Notes: generated by a model from the letters alone, not told the origin. A stretch of 64,000 nucleotides of DNA from Phenylobacterium sp. (GCF_030693625.1 NZ_JAUYAF010000020.1:1-64000), one strand, 5' to 3'. Shown: positions 48,554-57,642, numbered from the stretch's first letter. Translations and numbers: made by a program.

Positions 48554-48589
48554 GCCCAGGGCGCTCCCCCGCCCTGGGCTCTTTCTTGT
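48554..48589 (+). terminator. rho-independent terminator of the PadR operon
   Basis: GCCCAGGGC (48554-48562) pairs with GCCCTGGGC (48571-48579) around an 8-base loop and is followed by a T-rich tail (TCTTTCTT). It lies 60 bases past the GIN-domain gene and 40 bases before the convergent gcdH stop. Confidence 0.85.
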
Positions 48590-48622
48590 GGTCCCGCCCG
48601 GTCGCCTGCCGGCCGCTGCGCC

Positions 48623-49807
48623 TTAGAAGGCGTTCTCGCCGGTGATGGCCCGGCCCAGGATCAGGGCGTGGACGTCGTGAGCGCCTTCATAGGTGTTGAC
48701 GGTCTCCAGGTTCGCCGCGTGACGCATCACATGGTACTCGCCGGAAATCCCGTTGCCGCCGTGGATGTCGCGGGCCTCGCGGGCGATGGCCAGCGCCTTG
48801 CCGCAGTTGTTGCGCTTCATCAGGCTGATGGCTTCCGGCACCCAGGCGCCCTGGTCCAGCAGGCGGCCCAGCGCCAGGGAGCCCTCGAAGCCGAGCGCGA
48901 TCTCGGTCTGCATGTCGGCCAGCTTCTTCTGCACCAGTTGACGGGCGGCCAGCGGTTTGCCGAACACGCTGCGGGTCTTGGTGTAGTCGCGGCTGGCGTG
49001 CAGGCAGAATTCCGCCGCGCCCATGGCCCCCCAGGAAATGCCGTAGCGGGCCTTGTTCAGGCAGGAGAACGGGCCCCGCAGGCCAGAGACATTGGGCAGC
49101 ATCTGGTCTTCCGGCACGAAGACGTCGGCGAGTGCGATCTCGCCGGTGATGGAGGCGCGCAGGGACAGCTTGTTCTGGATCTTCGGCGTCTCGAAACCCT
49201 CCGAGCCCCGGTCCACCAGGAAGCCGCGGATCACCCCGTCCAGCTTGGCCCAGACCAGGGCGACGTCGCAGATCGGCGAGTTGCTGATCCACATCTTGGA
49301 GCCGTTCAAGGTGTAGCCGCCGGGCGCCTTGCGGGCCACGGTGCGCATGGAGGCGGGGTCGGACCCGCCGTCGGCCTCGGTCAGGCCGAAACAGCCGATG
49401 ATCTCACCCTTGGCCATGCCGGGCAGGTACTTGCGCTTCTGCTCTTCTGATCCGAAGGCGTAGATCGGGTACATCACCAGGGACGACTGGACGCTCATGG
49501 CCGAACGGTAGCCGGAGTCGATCGCCTCGATCTCGCGGGCGATCAGACCGTAGGCCACGTGGTTGACGCCGGCGCCGCCGTACTCCTCCGGCAGCGTGGG
49601 GCCAAGGAAACCCAGGGCGCCCATCTCGGTCATGATCTCGCGGTCGAACCGCTCCTCGGCATAGGCAGAGACCACCCGGGGCAGCAGCTTCTCGCGGGCA
49701 TAGGACCGGGCCGCGTCCCAGACCATGGTCTCCTCCTCGGAGAGCCGGGACTTCATGTCCAGGGGATCTTCCCAGTCGAAGGTCTTGGCGGCGCTGTCCT
49801 GAGCCAT
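48623..49807 (-). CDS. gcdH: glutaryl-CoA dehydrogenase
   Basis: The 394-residue flavoprotein carries out the oxidative decarboxylation of glutaryl-CoA to crotonyl-CoA in lysine and tryptophan breakdown. Family-specific wording is [42 protein letters not shown] and [20 protein letters not shown], whose Glu is the catalytic base. Length matches. It is 42 bases downstream of an enoyl-CoA hydratase gene on the same strand, so the two may act together on crotonyl-CoA. Confidence 0.93.
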   Translation of the reverse strand: MAQDSAAKTFDWEDPLDMKSRLSEEETMVWDAARSYAREKLLPRVVSAYAEERFDREIMTEMGALGFLGPTLPEEYGGAGVNHVAYGLIAREIEAIDSGYRSAMSVQSSLVMYPIYAFGSEEQKRKYLPGMAKGEIIGCFGLTEADGGSDPASMRTVARKAPGGYTLNGSKMWISNSPICDVALVWAKLDGVIRGFLVDRGSEGFETPKIQNKLSLRASITGEIALADVFVPEDQMLPNVSGLRGPFSCLNKARYGISWGAMGAAEFCLHASRDYTKTRSVFGKPLAARQLVQKKLADMQTEIALGFEGSLALGRLLDQGAWVPEAISLMKRNNCGKALAIAREARDIHGGNGISGEYHVMRHAANLETVNTYEGAHDVHALILGRAITGENAF

Positions 49808-49849
49808 GGTTTTTTCCTGCGCTAAAACTGCAGGCCTTATGACGCCAAG

Positions 49850-50641
49850 TCAGGTCCCTGTGTAGACGCCTTTGCGCTTCTCCAGGAACGAGGCGCGAGA
49901 CTCCTTCACGTCATTGGTGGCCCGACGGGCGAAGGAGAGGCCGACGGATTCGTATTTCAGGGCGGTGTCGAGGTCGCTTTCGAAGTTGGTCTGCAGCACC
50001 TTCTTGGCGGTGCGCACCGCCAGCGGCGGCCAGCGGGTGATCTCCTCGGCATAGGCCAGGGCCGCGTCGAGAAGCTGGTCGTGGGCCACCAGGCGATTGA
50101 GCAGGCCCAGGGACTTCGCCTCGTCGGCCAGGACCATGCGGCTGGTCAGGATCAGATCGGCGGCGTCAGCATAGCCGACGATGCGCGGCAGCAGCCAGCT
50201 CATCCCTGAGTCGGGCGACAGGCTGCGCTCGACGAAGGTGGTCTTGAAGCGGGCGTGCTCGGAGCCGATGCGGACGTCGCAGCCGAGCGCCGCACTCATG
50301 CCGGCGCCCGCGCAGACCCCATTGATGGCGCCGATCAGCGGCTTGTCGAAGTCGTGGAACAGCCTCGCCCACCGCCCCACCCAGCTCATCTCGTCAAGCC
50401 GTGCGTTCTGGCTTGTCTCAGGGGGAGGCGCCTGGCCGGTCAGGTCGGCCCCGGAACAGAAGCCCCGCCCGGCCCCGGTGAGAATCACCGCGCGGATATT
50501 GTCGTCCTCGCGCGCCAGGGCGAAGGCGGCGTGGACGTCGGCGCGCAGTTCGCCACTTATGGCGTTCAGCTTTTCCGGGCGATTCAGGGTGATGATGCCG
50601 GCGTGGCCGCGGGTCTCATACTCGATCGTCTGCCAGGTCAT
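49850..50641 (-). CDS. enoyl-CoA hydratase/isomerase family protein
   Basis: The 263-residue crotonase-fold protein has GIITLNRPEKLNAISGEL, FCSGADLTGQ and INGVCAGAGMSAALGCDVRIG, the oxyanion-hole regions, and a C-terminal ALKYESVGLSFARRATNDVKE. The usual catalytic Glu positions (around Glu144/164 of rat ECH) are not clear: SLSPDSGMSWLLPRIVG has Asp where many have Glu, as in PaaG-type isomerases. Hence hydratase or isomerase is left open. The ATG at 50641 is preferred; the frame runs upstream without support. Probably co-transcribed with gcdH. Confidence 0.85.
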   Translation of the reverse strand: MTWQTIEYETRGHAGIITLNRPEKLNAISGELRADVHAAFALAREDDNIRAVILTGAGRGFCSGADLTGQAPPPETSQNARLDEMSWVGRWARLFHDFDKPLIGAINGVCAGAGMSAALGCDVRIGSEHARFKTTFVERSLSPDSGMSWLLPRIVGYADAADLILTSRMVLADEAKSLGLLNRLVAHDQLLDAALAYAEEITRWPPLAVRTAKKVLQTNFESDLDTALKYESVGLSFARRATNDVKESRASFLEKRKGVYTGT

Positions 50642-50839
50642 CCGCGTCTCCCCTTTTATCGCGACCCTCACGTTCCTTGCGCGGGGAGGCAAGGGCGATC
50701 TGAAACAGAGGTGTCGACCGTACGACAGTCCGCCCACTCGCGCTCCGCGCGAATCATGTGAGTCTGTGTGCAGAACGTCGCAACCTTCCGCGACGGTCGG
50801 TCGTTCCCGTGTCAGGCGTTCAAGACCAAGGGACCACCC

Positions 50840-51040
50840 ATGTCGCTTACCCGTACCGAGTCCAACCCGTTCGACCTGGTCCGGCCCTTCGTGGTGCTGG
50901 CCGTGTTCGCATTCTTCGTCGGCTTTGCGATCTACATGGTCGCGGGCGCGGGCAGCGTCGCCACCGCCTATTCCCGAACCCACGCCGCGGCGCCGATTTC
51001 CTTGGACTCTGTCGACTGGGACAGCCGCAAGGCCATCTAG
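50840..51040 (+). CDS. small single-span membrane protein
   Basis: The 66-residue protein has a short polar N-terminus, one membrane helix (about 14-38, VVLAVFAFFVGFAIYMVAG) and a C-terminal tail rich in Ser/Asp. The ATG at 50840 has AAGGGA upstream; the frame continues to 50768. It is flanked by a 198-base spacer with no other recognisable feature. Function unknown. Confidence 0.65.
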   Translation: MSLTRTESNPFDLVRPFVVLAVFAFFVGFAIYMVAGAGSVATAYSRTHAAAPISLDSVDWDSRKAI

Positions 51041-51047
51041 CGCGGCC

Positions 51048-51818
51048 TTACTTGCCCCGCGCCACGAACCAGCCGTTGCGGAATTTCTCGTCGGCCTTGC
51101 CGTAGACGAAGGTCTCGCCTTCCGGCGTCAGCACGCTTCCCCCCGCCGCTTCCAGCACGGCGTGGCCGGCGGCGATGTCCCACTCCATCGTCGGGCCATG
51201 GCGCGGATAGACATCAGCCGAGCCTTCCGCCAGACGGCAGAACTTGATGGAGGAATCCATCGCGCTGGGGGTGTCGAAGCCGTACTTGTCGGCCAGGGCC
51301 TTGATCGTCTCTTCCTTCATGGTGTGACTGACCAGGGCGACGGCCTTGCCCTGAGGCCAGGCCCGGGCCTGGACCGGCCTGCCCGCCTCGCCCACCACGC
51401 GCTTCATCGTCTGGCCGGCCTGAGTGTACCAGGTCTCGCCCGAGGCCGGGGCGCAGACGGCTCCGGCCACGGGACGACGATGTTCGATCAGGGCGATATT
51501 GACCGTGAAGTTGGGGTCGCCGCGCACGAAGGCCTTGGTGCCGTCCACCGGATCCACCAGGAAGAAGCGCTCGCCCACGGCGTCGGGGGTCCCGAACTCG
51601 CTGGCGTCCTCCTCGGAGATCACGTGGACCCCCGGGAAGTGGGTCTCAAGCCGCTGCAGGATCAGGGCCTCGCCGCGCCGGTCGGCCTCGGTGACCGGGC
51701 TCTCGTCGGCCTTGGAGAAGACCTCAAGGCCTGACTTCCAAAGCGGCAGGACCAGGCGGCCGGCCTCTTCGACGATGTCGGCCAGCAGGGCGCCGACATC
51801 GGTGTTGAAACTGCTCAT
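51048..51818 (-). CDS. cysQ: 3'(2'),5'-bisphosphate nucleotidase
   Basis: CysQ hydrolyses PAP to AMP and controls the pool left by sulfate assimilation. The 256-residue inositol-monophosphatase-fold protein has SPVTEADRRGEALI, the Mg site EEDASEFG and DPVDGTKAFVRGDPNFTVN, and the C-terminal WDIAAGHAVLEAAGG. It overlaps the upstream DUF3553 gene by 4 bases. Confidence 0.93.
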   Translation of the reverse strand: MSSFNTDVGALLADIVEEAGRLVLPLWKSGLEVFSKADESPVTEADRRGEALILQRLETHFPGVHVISEEDASEFGTPDAVGERFFLVDPVDGTKAFVRGDPNFTVNIALIEHRRPVAGAVCAPASGETWYTQAGQTMKRVVGEAGRPVQARAWPQGKAVALVSHTMKEETIKALADKYGFDTPSAMDSSIKFCRLAEGSADVYPRHGPTMEWDIAAGHAVLEAAGGSVLTPEGETFVYGKADEKFRNGWFVARGK

Positions 51819-52015
51819 CGCCTGACGCTCCGGGGGTCATCGCTCACAAAGGTCAGGGGCACGATCGCAGTGTCGATCACCTGCTTGCCCGCTTCCTGGA
51901 AATTCACCGTCACCTTGCGCCCCGCCACCGACTGCACCTGACCCGGCCCCCAGTCGTCCCGGCCTGGATGGCGCACGATGACGCCGGGCTGGAGGAAGGG
52001 ATCGGAACCGCTCAT
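51815..52015 (-). CDS. DUF3553 small protein
   Basis: The 66-residue protein (ATG at 52015) shows GVIVRHPGRDDWGPGQVQSV and KVTVNFQEAGKQVID, the signature of DUF3553, a short domain of SH3-like appearance seen alone or fused to UvrD-like helicases. Its cellular role is unknown. It is translationally coupled to cysQ and divergent from chpT. Confidence 0.82.
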   Translation of the reverse strand: MSGSDPFLQPGVIVRHPGRDDWGPGQVQSVAGRKVTVNFQEAGKQVIDTAIVPLTFVSDDPRSVRR

Positions 52016-52081
52016 GAGGCGGTTACCTATCCGCCTGCCCCGCTTTGCCAAAGCGCCAAATCAGGCCAAGTTCGAGGCCTC

Positions 52082-52765
52082 ATGTCAGACATCGACCAGA
52101 ACGCCCCCGCCGAACCCTCCGGGGAGCTCCCCCCGGCGCCGCGCACCGCCGAGGTCGCCGCATATCTGGCGGCGCGGATGTGTCACGACTTCATCAGCCC
52201 CGCGAGCGCCATCGTCTCGGGCCTCGACCTGCTGGATGATCCCAGCGCCCAGGACATGCGCGAAGACGCCATGAACCTGATCGCCGGCAGCGCGCGCAAA
52301 CTGGCCGACCTGCTGTCCTTCACCCGGGTCGCCTTCGGCGCGTCGGCGACGGCAGAGATGTTCGACGCCCGCGAACTGGCCAAGCTGGCCCAGGGTGTCT
52401 TCGCCCATATGCGCGCCGAAATGGACTGGCAGGTGGAGCCTGCCTCACTGAACAAACCGGCGGCGCGGGCCATTCTCAACCTGGCCCAGATGGCCGGCGC
52501 GGCCCTGCCCACCGGCGGCGTCGCCAAGATCCGCGCGGTGGTGGAGGGCGCCACCGTGGTGCTCGCGGTGGAGGCCATCGGTCCCCGCGCCCGCCTGCGC
52601 TCCGAGGTCCTGGCCGGTCTGCGCGGCGAGGCCATGGGGGAGGGACTGCACGGCCACTGGGTCCAGGCCTATTACGTCCACCTGTTCCTGACCGACGCGG
52701 GCGGCCGAATCTTCGCCGACGTCACTGAAGAGCAGGTCACCTTCGCGGCCAGCATTCCGGCCTGA
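52082..52765 (+). CDS. chpT: histidine phosphotransferase ChpT
   Basis: ChpT relays phosphate from CckA to CtrA and CpdR in the cell-cycle network of Caulobacter. The 227-residue protein has a DHp-like helical hairpin with the phospho-acceptor His35 in MCHDFISPASAIVSGLDLL, a second helix with NLIAGSARKLADLLSFTRVAFGAS, and a degenerate HATPase-like domain (about 100-225) that does not bind ATP. The match in wording to Caulobacter ChpT is close throughout. The ATG at 52082 fits the start; upstream in-frame codons overlap the divergent DUF3553 gene. Confidence 0.95.
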   Translation: MSDIDQNAPAEPSGELPPAPRTAEVAAYLAARMCHDFISPASAIVSGLDLLDDPSAQDMREDAMNLIAGSARKLADLLSFTRVAFGASATAEMFDARELAKLAQGVFAHMRAEMDWQVEPASLNKPAARAILNLAQMAGAALPTGGVAKIRAVVEGATVVLAVEAIGPRARLRSEVLAGLRGEAMGEGLHGHWVQAYYVHLFLTDAGGRIFADVTEEQVTFAASIPA

Positions 52766-52879
52766 GCGGCCGTCACATCGGCCTGCGACCTAGCCGCGCG
52801 AAATGTGAATTCCGGGCGGGTTAATACGGCTCCTTAACCAACCGCGCGCGAGAAGACGGTTGAAGGGTGGAGTATCCCG

Positions 52880-53245
52880 TTGAAGACCTGCCTCGTCGTT
52901 GACGACAGCCGGGTGATCCGCAAGGTCGCCCGACGGATTCTGGAGGACATCGGCTTCGAGATCGCCGAGGCGTCCGACGGGATGGAGGCGCTTGCCTGGT
53001 GCCGGGCGGCCATGCCTGATGCGGTGCTGCTGGACTGGAACATGCCGGTGATGACGGGGATCGAGTTCCTGCGCCACCTGCGGCAGGAGCCGGGCGGCGA
53101 CAGGCCCACCGTGGTGTTCTGCACCGTCGAGAATGACATCGAACGCATCCGCGAGGCGCTCGACTGCGGCGCCAACGAGTACATCATGAAGCCCTTCGAC
53201 GGCGACATCATCGCCTCGAAGTTCGCCGAGGCCGGACTGGCATGA
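52880..53245 (+). CDS. CheY-like single-domain response regulator
   Basis: The 121-residue receiver has acidic pocket Asp8/Asp9 in LVVDDSRVIRK, phospho-acceptor Asp52 in VLLDWNMPVMTG and the conserved Lys in YIMKPF near residue 104. The TTG start has GGAG in front. It overlaps cheR by 4 bases, so it probably belongs to a chemotaxis or motility pathway rather than to the ChpT relay; proximity to chpT is also conserved in Caulobacter. Confidence 0.9.
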   Translation: MKTCLVVDDSRVIRKVARRILEDIGFEIAEASDGMEALAWCRAAMPDAVLLDWNMPVMTGIEFLRHLRQEPGGDRPTVVFCTVENDIERIREALDCGANEYIMKPFDGDIIASKFAEAGLA

Positions 53246-54069
53246 GGTCCGAGGACATCGATCTGGTGGTCCAGCTCTGCGCGGCCCGTGCCGGGCTCTT
53301 CGTCGACCCGCACAAGACCTACCTGCTGGAGAGCCGCCTGGGCCCGGTGGCGCGGCGTGAGAACTTCGGCTCCATCGACGAGATGATCGCCACCCTGCGC
53401 ACCAAGCGTGAGGACCGGCTGGCCTGGGCGATCGTCGAGTGCATGGCCTCCAGCGAGACCGCCTTCTTCCGCGACCGCGCGCCCTTCGCCCTGTTCCGGG
53501 ACGAAATCCTGCCCACCCTCGCGCGGCTGCGCGACGGCGAGCCGATCCGCATCTGGAGCGCGGCCTGCGGTTCGGGCCAGGAAGTCTATTCCCTCGCCAT
53601 GACCATCGAGGATCAGCGGGCGCTGATTCCGGGCGCCAAGCTGGAGCTGTTCGCCTCGGACCTCTCCGAGCGCGCCCTGGAAAAGGCCCAGAGCGGCCTC
53701 TACACCCAGTTCGAGATCCAGCGCGGCCTGCCGATCCGCCAGCTGGTGCGCCACTTCGAGAAGGCCGACGAAATGTGGGCGCTCGCCCCGCGGATCCGTC
53801 AGATGGTCCGCTGGCGGCGCATCAACCTGGTGGCCGACCTCTCGGCGGCCGGCCGCTTCGACGTGATCTTCTGCCGATATGTGCTGAACGGCATGGTGGA
53901 GCCGATGCGGGCCCGCCTGCTGGAGAACCTGGCCCGGGCTCTGAGCCCCGACGGCTTCCTGTTCCTGGGCCTGGGGGAGACCGCCACCGGCCTTTCGGAG
54001 GCCTTCCAGCCCGTCAGCGGGCGACCCGGGCTCTACGCCCGCAATCCTTCCTTTCGCGCCGTCGCCTGA
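53242..54069 (+). CDS. cheR: chemoreceptor glutamate methyltransferase
   Basis: CheR methylates glutamates of chemoreceptors with SAM. The 275-residue protein has the N-terminal helical CheR domain (about 1-75, ENFGSIDEMIATL), the SAM site RIWSAACGSGQEVYSLAMT and FDVIFCRYVLNGM. The C-terminal part (LSPDGFLFLGLGETATG) is usual. It lies in a cheY-cheR pair with no receptor or cheB in the window. Confidence 0.92.
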   Translation: MRSEDIDLVVQLCAARAGLFVDPHKTYLLESRLGPVARRENFGSIDEMIATLRTKREDRLAWAIVECMASSETAFFRDRAPFALFRDEILPTLARLRDGEPIRIWSAACGSGQEVYSLAMTIEDQRALIPGAKLELFASDLSERALEKAQSGLYTQFEIQRGLPIRQLVRHFEKADEMWALAPRIRQMVRWRRINLVADLSAAGRFDVIFCRYVLNGMVEPMRARLLENLARALSPDGFLFLGLGETATGLSEAFQPVSGRPGLYARNPSFRAVA

Positions 54070-54120
54070 CAGGCGGAGCCACACCCCCTAGACTACCCCC
54101 ATCACTCGGGGAATTTTTCG

Positions 54121-54747
54121 ATGTCCAAGCGCCTGTTGTCCGCGACCGCCGCGATCCTGGCCGCCACCCTGGCGCTGGCCAGCTGCAACAAGCCCACCCA
54201 GGAGCCGTCCGCGCCGGTCTCTCCGGGACAGCCGACACCGCCTGTCGCGCCGCCGGGACACGTGGCGACACCGGCTCCTGCCGCCCGCCTGACTGGCTTC
54301 TTCCATCAGCCAGGCCTCAACCTGTTCGGCTATTATTTCCCCAAGGCGCCCGTCCAGTTCGGAAATTTCAAGCTCCGCCAGCTGCATCTGGGCTCGCCCG
54401 AGGAGTTCGCCAGCTACGAAAAGGGCCAGAGGATCTCGCCCAACTACGCTCCGGTGATGCTGGAGTTCGACGACGTGACCAGCCCCCAGCGGGAGAACGA
54501 GCTGGGCCAGCCCTATCACGAGGTCAGCCGGCGGGTTCTGCCCACGGCCTACAGAATCACGTCCGAGCAGCTGAGCTTCCACGGCCGGGACGATGTGCTG
54601 GGAGAGGTCAGCTTCGACGGTCGGATCGACGCCAAGGCCCTGGAGCGGGTCCAGGCCGGCGGGGCTGAGGAGACCGTGCTGGACGGAGCGCTCGCGGCCA
54701 TGGGCCAGAAGCTCAACCGGGCGTTCGTCTGGTTCGGCGGCGACTGA
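54121..54747 (+). CDS. hypothetical lipoprotein
   Basis: The 208-residue protein has a lipoprotein signal (lipobox LALASC at about 18-23), a Pro/Thr-rich linker (about 25-60) and a globular domain ending in AMGQKLNRAFVWFGGD. No catalytic motif is recognised. Family unknown. Its terminator-like hairpin at 54762-54791 is oriented for the opposite strand. Confidence 0.7.
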   Translation: MSKRLLSATAAILAATLALASCNKPTQEPSAPVSPGQPTPPVAPPGHVATPAPAARLTGFFHQPGLNLFGYYFPKAPVQFGNFKLRQLHLGSPEEFASYEKGQRISPNYAPVMLEFDDVTSPQRENELGQPYHEVSRRVLPTAYRITSEQLSFHGRDDVLGEVSFDGRIDAKALERVQAGGAEETVLDGALAAMGQKLNRAFVWFGGD

Positions 54748-54761
54748 CCCCTTCGCCCACG

Positions 54762-54791
54762 AAAAATCCCGCCGCAGAAACTGCGGCGGGA
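54762..54791 (-). terminator. rho-independent terminator of the entericidin-like gene
   Basis: Arms 54767-54777 and 54781-54791 give an 11-bp stem with an AAA loop; on the minus strand it is followed by five T (A54762-54766 on plus). It lies 29 bases past the stop of the small lipoprotein gene at 54820. Confidence 0.88.
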
Positions 54792-54819
54792 CGTTCGGCC
54801 CGAGTGAGGCTTGTAGGTC

Positions 54820-54957
54820 TTAGTTCTTTGCGTCTTCGGCGGTGTTGGTCACAGCCGAACCGGCGGCGGACACGTCCTGGCCAGCACCCGACAGGGTGTT
54901 GCAGGCGGAAATGGCGAAGGTGGCGGCCACGACGGCCAGTAGAGCGAGCTTACGCAT
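54820..54957 (-). CDS. entericidin A/B-like small lipoprotein
   Basis: The 45-residue protein reads MRKLALLAVVAATFAISACN and then a Gly/Ser/Ala/Asp-rich tail containing TLSGAGQDVSAAGSAV. The lipobox ISAC at about 16-19 and the NTLSGAGQD motif match the entericidin A/B family, small cell-envelope lipoproteins linked to stress. GGGGAG lies upstream of the ATG. An exact EcfG promoter is located 40-64 bases upstream (54997-55021) inside the phyK 3' end, so it is probably part of the general stress regulon. Confidence 0.88.
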   Translation of the reverse strand: MRKLALLAVVAATFAISACNTLSGAGQDVSAAGSAVTNTAEDAKN

Positions 54958-54996
54958 ATGGGTGTCTCCCCGGGGATGTTGAACTTGCGGGAGACG

Positions 54997-55021
54997 AACG
55001 GTCAGGCTGCAGCCTGGTTCC
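54997..55021 (-). promoter_or_regulatory. EcfG (sigma-T) promoter of the entericidin-like gene
   Basis: On the minus strand GGAAC (55021-55017), 16 bases, CGTT (55000-54997) matches the GSR sigma consensus exactly. It overlaps the last codons of phyK and its predicted start is about 30 bases before the ATG. Confidence 0.8.
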
Positions 55022-56726
55022 CTGATTGGTCCTCAGGCTTCACTGTATTTTCGAGACCGGGGGTCGGGAAGACGAGCCGGACCGTCACGCCGCCGGTTTC
55101 ATTGCGCACCAACTCGGTCCGACCGCGCAGCTGACGGGCGAAGGCGGTCATCAGGGTCCTGCCCACGCCGGACGCCGTAAGCACGTCATTGCTGGACTGC
55201 CCGTCGTCGCTGATATCCAGCTCCGCCTCGTCGCCACGCACCTTGAAAGTGACCGTCAGCGTGCCGCCCCGGCCCGCGAAGGCGTGCTTCTGGGCGTTGG
55301 TGATCGCCTCGACGGCGAACAGGGCGAGCGGCGCCAGCCTGTCGGGGTCGATCACCAGGGCGTCCACATGTATCTCGGTCTTCACCGGGCCCCCATGCAG
55401 GGCCTCGGCGGAGATGAGCTGGCCGGTCAGCTCCTCCAGGAAGGGCCGCAGATCGACCTTCTTCAGGTCCGGGCCCTGATACAGAGCGCGATAGATAAGG
55501 GCGAGGGCGGTGATCCTCTGGCGGGTGTCGGACATGGCCGCCCGGGCGGCGGGGTCGGTGAGGGCGCGCTGCTGCATGTTGAGCAGCGAGGAGATGACCT
55601 GCAGGTTGTTCTTCACCCGGTGATGGATCTCGCGCATCAGCGCGTCCTTCTGGGCCAGGTTGTCGCGCAGGGTGGCGTCGCGCCCGACGATGGCGTCGGC
55701 CATCTGCTCCAGGGTTTCGGCCAGGTCGCGGATTTCCGGCGGTGCCTGTTCGGCCTGGACCGGACGCACCGTCAGGCGGCCCCGGGCATAGAGCGCCGCG
55801 ATCCTCTGCAGATAAGCGATCCAGCGGATCACCACCCGCTCGGTCACCACCAGCACCGCCAGCAGGGCCAGAACGAAGGCCAGGATTGGGAAGAGCAGGC
55901 CGGTCAGGGGGTTGAGCCGCGCCCAGGAGAACAGGCCCTGGGCCCTGGCCGAGAGGATCACATAGAGGTCGTCCCCCACCAGCGGCGCGGCGGAGTAGAC
56001 CCGGCGCTGGCCGCGGCGATCCTCGGCGTACCAGACCACCGAGCCCTTGGCGTCGGCGCGGGCGCGCCAGTCGCGCGGCAAGGCGGGAAACGCCTCGCGG
56101 TCGGTGAGGTTCATGTAGTCGCCCTGCCCATCGGCAAGGGCCACCTCGGCCTCGTCGGGCAGGGAACGGTCGGCCAGGCGCGGGGCCAGGCTCTGCAGGG
56201 AGATCACCGCCACCAGGGCGCCGTCAAAGCCGACCTTGGGATCGGTGGAGCGGACCGCCGCCAACAGCACCGGTTCGCGGCCATAGATGGCGCCGGGATC
56301 GCGGGTGACCACCAGGTTGTCGCCCTCGGCGAGCTGCCGGAACCAGGGGCGCTCGGCGCGGGCAGGGTCGCTGGGAACATCATGAGCGGCGCAGGCGACC
56401 CGGCCGCGCCGGTCGAAACGGATCAGGTTTGAATAGCCGGGGATGCGCTGGGTCACCTCGGCCAGGCGCTGGGCGCACTGGAGGCCGACGGAAGCCGGCG
56501 CCAAGGTTTCCAGCAGGATGTCAGCGGCCTCCATCCGGGCCCGCGCCGTGGCGGCGCTGCGCTCGGCCGAGGCGGCGAGGTTCTGGCGGACGATCTCGCC
56601 CTCTCGACGGAAGGCCATGGAGGACTGGATCGCGCCGAGGATCAGCACCGGCAACAGGGCCGCGGCCAGCGCGGCGGTAAGGCGCACCCGGATCGTCGAC
56701 AGAGAACCCCAGGGGGATGTGATCAT
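55002..56726 (-). CDS. phyK: HWE/HisKA_2-type sensor histidine kinase of the general stress response (PhyK-like)
   Basis: The 574-residue protein has two membrane helices (about 18-38 and 276-298) flanking a periplasmic sensor (about 40-270), then a HAMP-like linker, a coiled region and a HisKA_2 domain. The phospho-acceptor motif is EIHHRVKNNLQVISSLL (His368/His369), typical of kinases that signal to PhyR. A compact HATPase follows. It is the third gene after nepR and ecfG, 14 bases past ecfG. The periplasmic domain wording (FDRRGRVACAAHDV, YGREPVLLAAVRS) is of the dCache/PhyK type. Signal unknown. Confidence 0.88.
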   Translation of the reverse strand: MITSPWGSLSTIRVRLTAALAAALLPVLILGAIQSSMAFRREGEIVRQNLAASAERSAATARARMEAADILLETLAPASVGLQCAQRLAEVTQRIPGYSNLIRFDRRGRVACAAHDVPSDPARAERPWFRQLAEGDNLVVTRDPGAIYGREPVLLAAVRSTDPKVGFDGALVAVISLQSLAPRLADRSLPDEAEVALADGQGDYMNLTDREAFPALPRDWRARADAKGSVVWYAEDRRGQRRVYSAAPLVGDDLYVILSARAQGLFSWARLNPLTGLLFPILAFVLALLAVLVVTERVVIRWIAYLQRIAALYARGRLTVRPVQAEQAPPEIRDLAETLEQMADAIVGRDATLRDNLAQKDALMREIHHRVKNNLQVISSLLNMQQRALTDPAARAAMSDTRQRITALALIYRALYQGPDLKKVDLRPFLEELTGQLISAEALHGGPVKTEIHVDALVIDPDRLAPLALFAVEAITNAQKHAFAGRGGTLTVTFKVRGDEAELDISDDGQSSNDVLTASGVGRTLMTAFARQLRGRTELVRNETGGVTVRLVFPTPGLENTVKPEDQSGNQAAA

Positions 56727-56740
56727 GTCTTGCCCGTCGC

Positions 56741-57346
56741 CTAGCGGGCGCTAGAGAGGCGCTCCGCATCCGCCAGGATGGAGCGCATCGCGTCGCCGGC
56801 GGCTCCACCATCACGATCATAGGCCCCGTCGTCGAGGATCGCGTGCAGGGCGCGCCGCGCGCGGCTGACCCGGCTCTTCACGGTGCCGACCGCGCAGTTG
56901 CAGATTTCGGCTGCCTCCTCATAGGCGAAGCCTCCAGCGCCCACCAGCACCAGGGCTTCACGCTGCTCTGCCGGCAGCATGGCCAGCGACAGGCGCAATT
57001 CGTCCAGGGCGACGGGCGCCTCGGGGTCGTCCACCGCCACCAGGGTCCGCTCGGCGGCTTCCTGGTCGAGCTGGCTTTGCCGCCAGGACCGACGCTTCTC
57101 CGAATAGAACTGGTTGCGCAGGATCATGAAGGTCCAGGCCTTCATGTTGGTGCCCATCTGGAAGCTGTTGCGCGCGTCCCAGGCCTTCATCATGGCGTCC
57201 TGCGCCAGATCGTCCGCGCCGGCCGGTTCTCCGGCCAGGGTCCGTGCGAAGGCGCGCAGGTGGGGGATCAGTTTGACGAGTTCGCGCTTGAACGCCTCGT
57301 CATCCGCAGCCGAGCGGTTGGCGTTCTTGGAATCGTCCCCGGCCAT
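56741..57346 (-). CDS. ecfG: ECF sigma factor EcfG (sigma-T)
   Basis: The 201-residue sigma factor has region 2 (RAFARTLAGEPAGADDLAQD, then WTFMILRNQFYSEKRR) and region 4 (LPAEQREALVLVGAGGFAYE, GTVKSRVSRARRAL). It belongs to the EcfG group that drives the general stress response of Alphaproteobacteria and is held by NepR. Its ATG overlaps the nepR stop by one base, and both are read from an EcfG-type promoter, which gives positive feedback. Confidence 0.95.
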   Translation of the reverse strand: MAGDDSKNANRSAADDEAFKRELVKLIPHLRAFARTLAGEPAGADDLAQDAMMKAWDARNSFQMGTNMKAWTFMILRNQFYSEKRRSWRQSQLDQEAAERTLVAVDDPEAPVALDELRLSLAMLPAEQREALVLVGAGGFAYEEAAEICNCAVGTVKSRVSRARRALHAILDDGAYDRDGGAAGDAMRSILADAERLSSAR

Positions 57347-57534
57347 TAGCCGTTCTCCGAAGAACGCTTGTCAGCCTTGCGGAGGATATCCAGGAATTCG
57401 TCGGGGACCGGCTCGTTGACGACCTCGTCAAACATCTGGCGCAGACGCGCGCCAATGGCCTGCTGCCGAAGTCGGGCTTCGTCGAGAACCGCGGAGACTT
57501 TCCGCGGGTCCACATTGGATGCTGGTTCGATCAT
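57346..57534 (-). CDS. nepR: anti-sigma factor NepR
   Basis: The 62-residue protein from the ATG at 57534 carries the NepR core GARLRQMFDEVVNEPVPDEFLDILRKAD, shared as RLRxxFDExxxEPVPxRFxxLL across Alphaproteobacteria. It binds EcfG until phosphorylated PhyR takes it away. The longer open frame to 57672 covers the promoter and is not coding. Confidence 0.94.
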   Translation of the reverse strand: MIEPASNVDPRKVSAVLDEARLRQQAIGARLRQMFDEVVNEPVPDEFLDILRKADKRSSENG

Positions 57535-57642
57535 GTCCTCGGCGCCCCGCTTGCGCGGCGCTTGCCCCCTCGATTGGTCATCGTCGCCCGTCAACGCCCC
57601 GCTCCGGTTCCGGTTCCCATGATCGCGCTCTAGGATGGACAA

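Noticed and set aside
52821..52837. TTAA-N9-TTAA upstream of the cheY-like gene as a CtrA box
   Set aside because: The CtrA consensus needs a 7-base spacer; 9 bases is too far from it to call.
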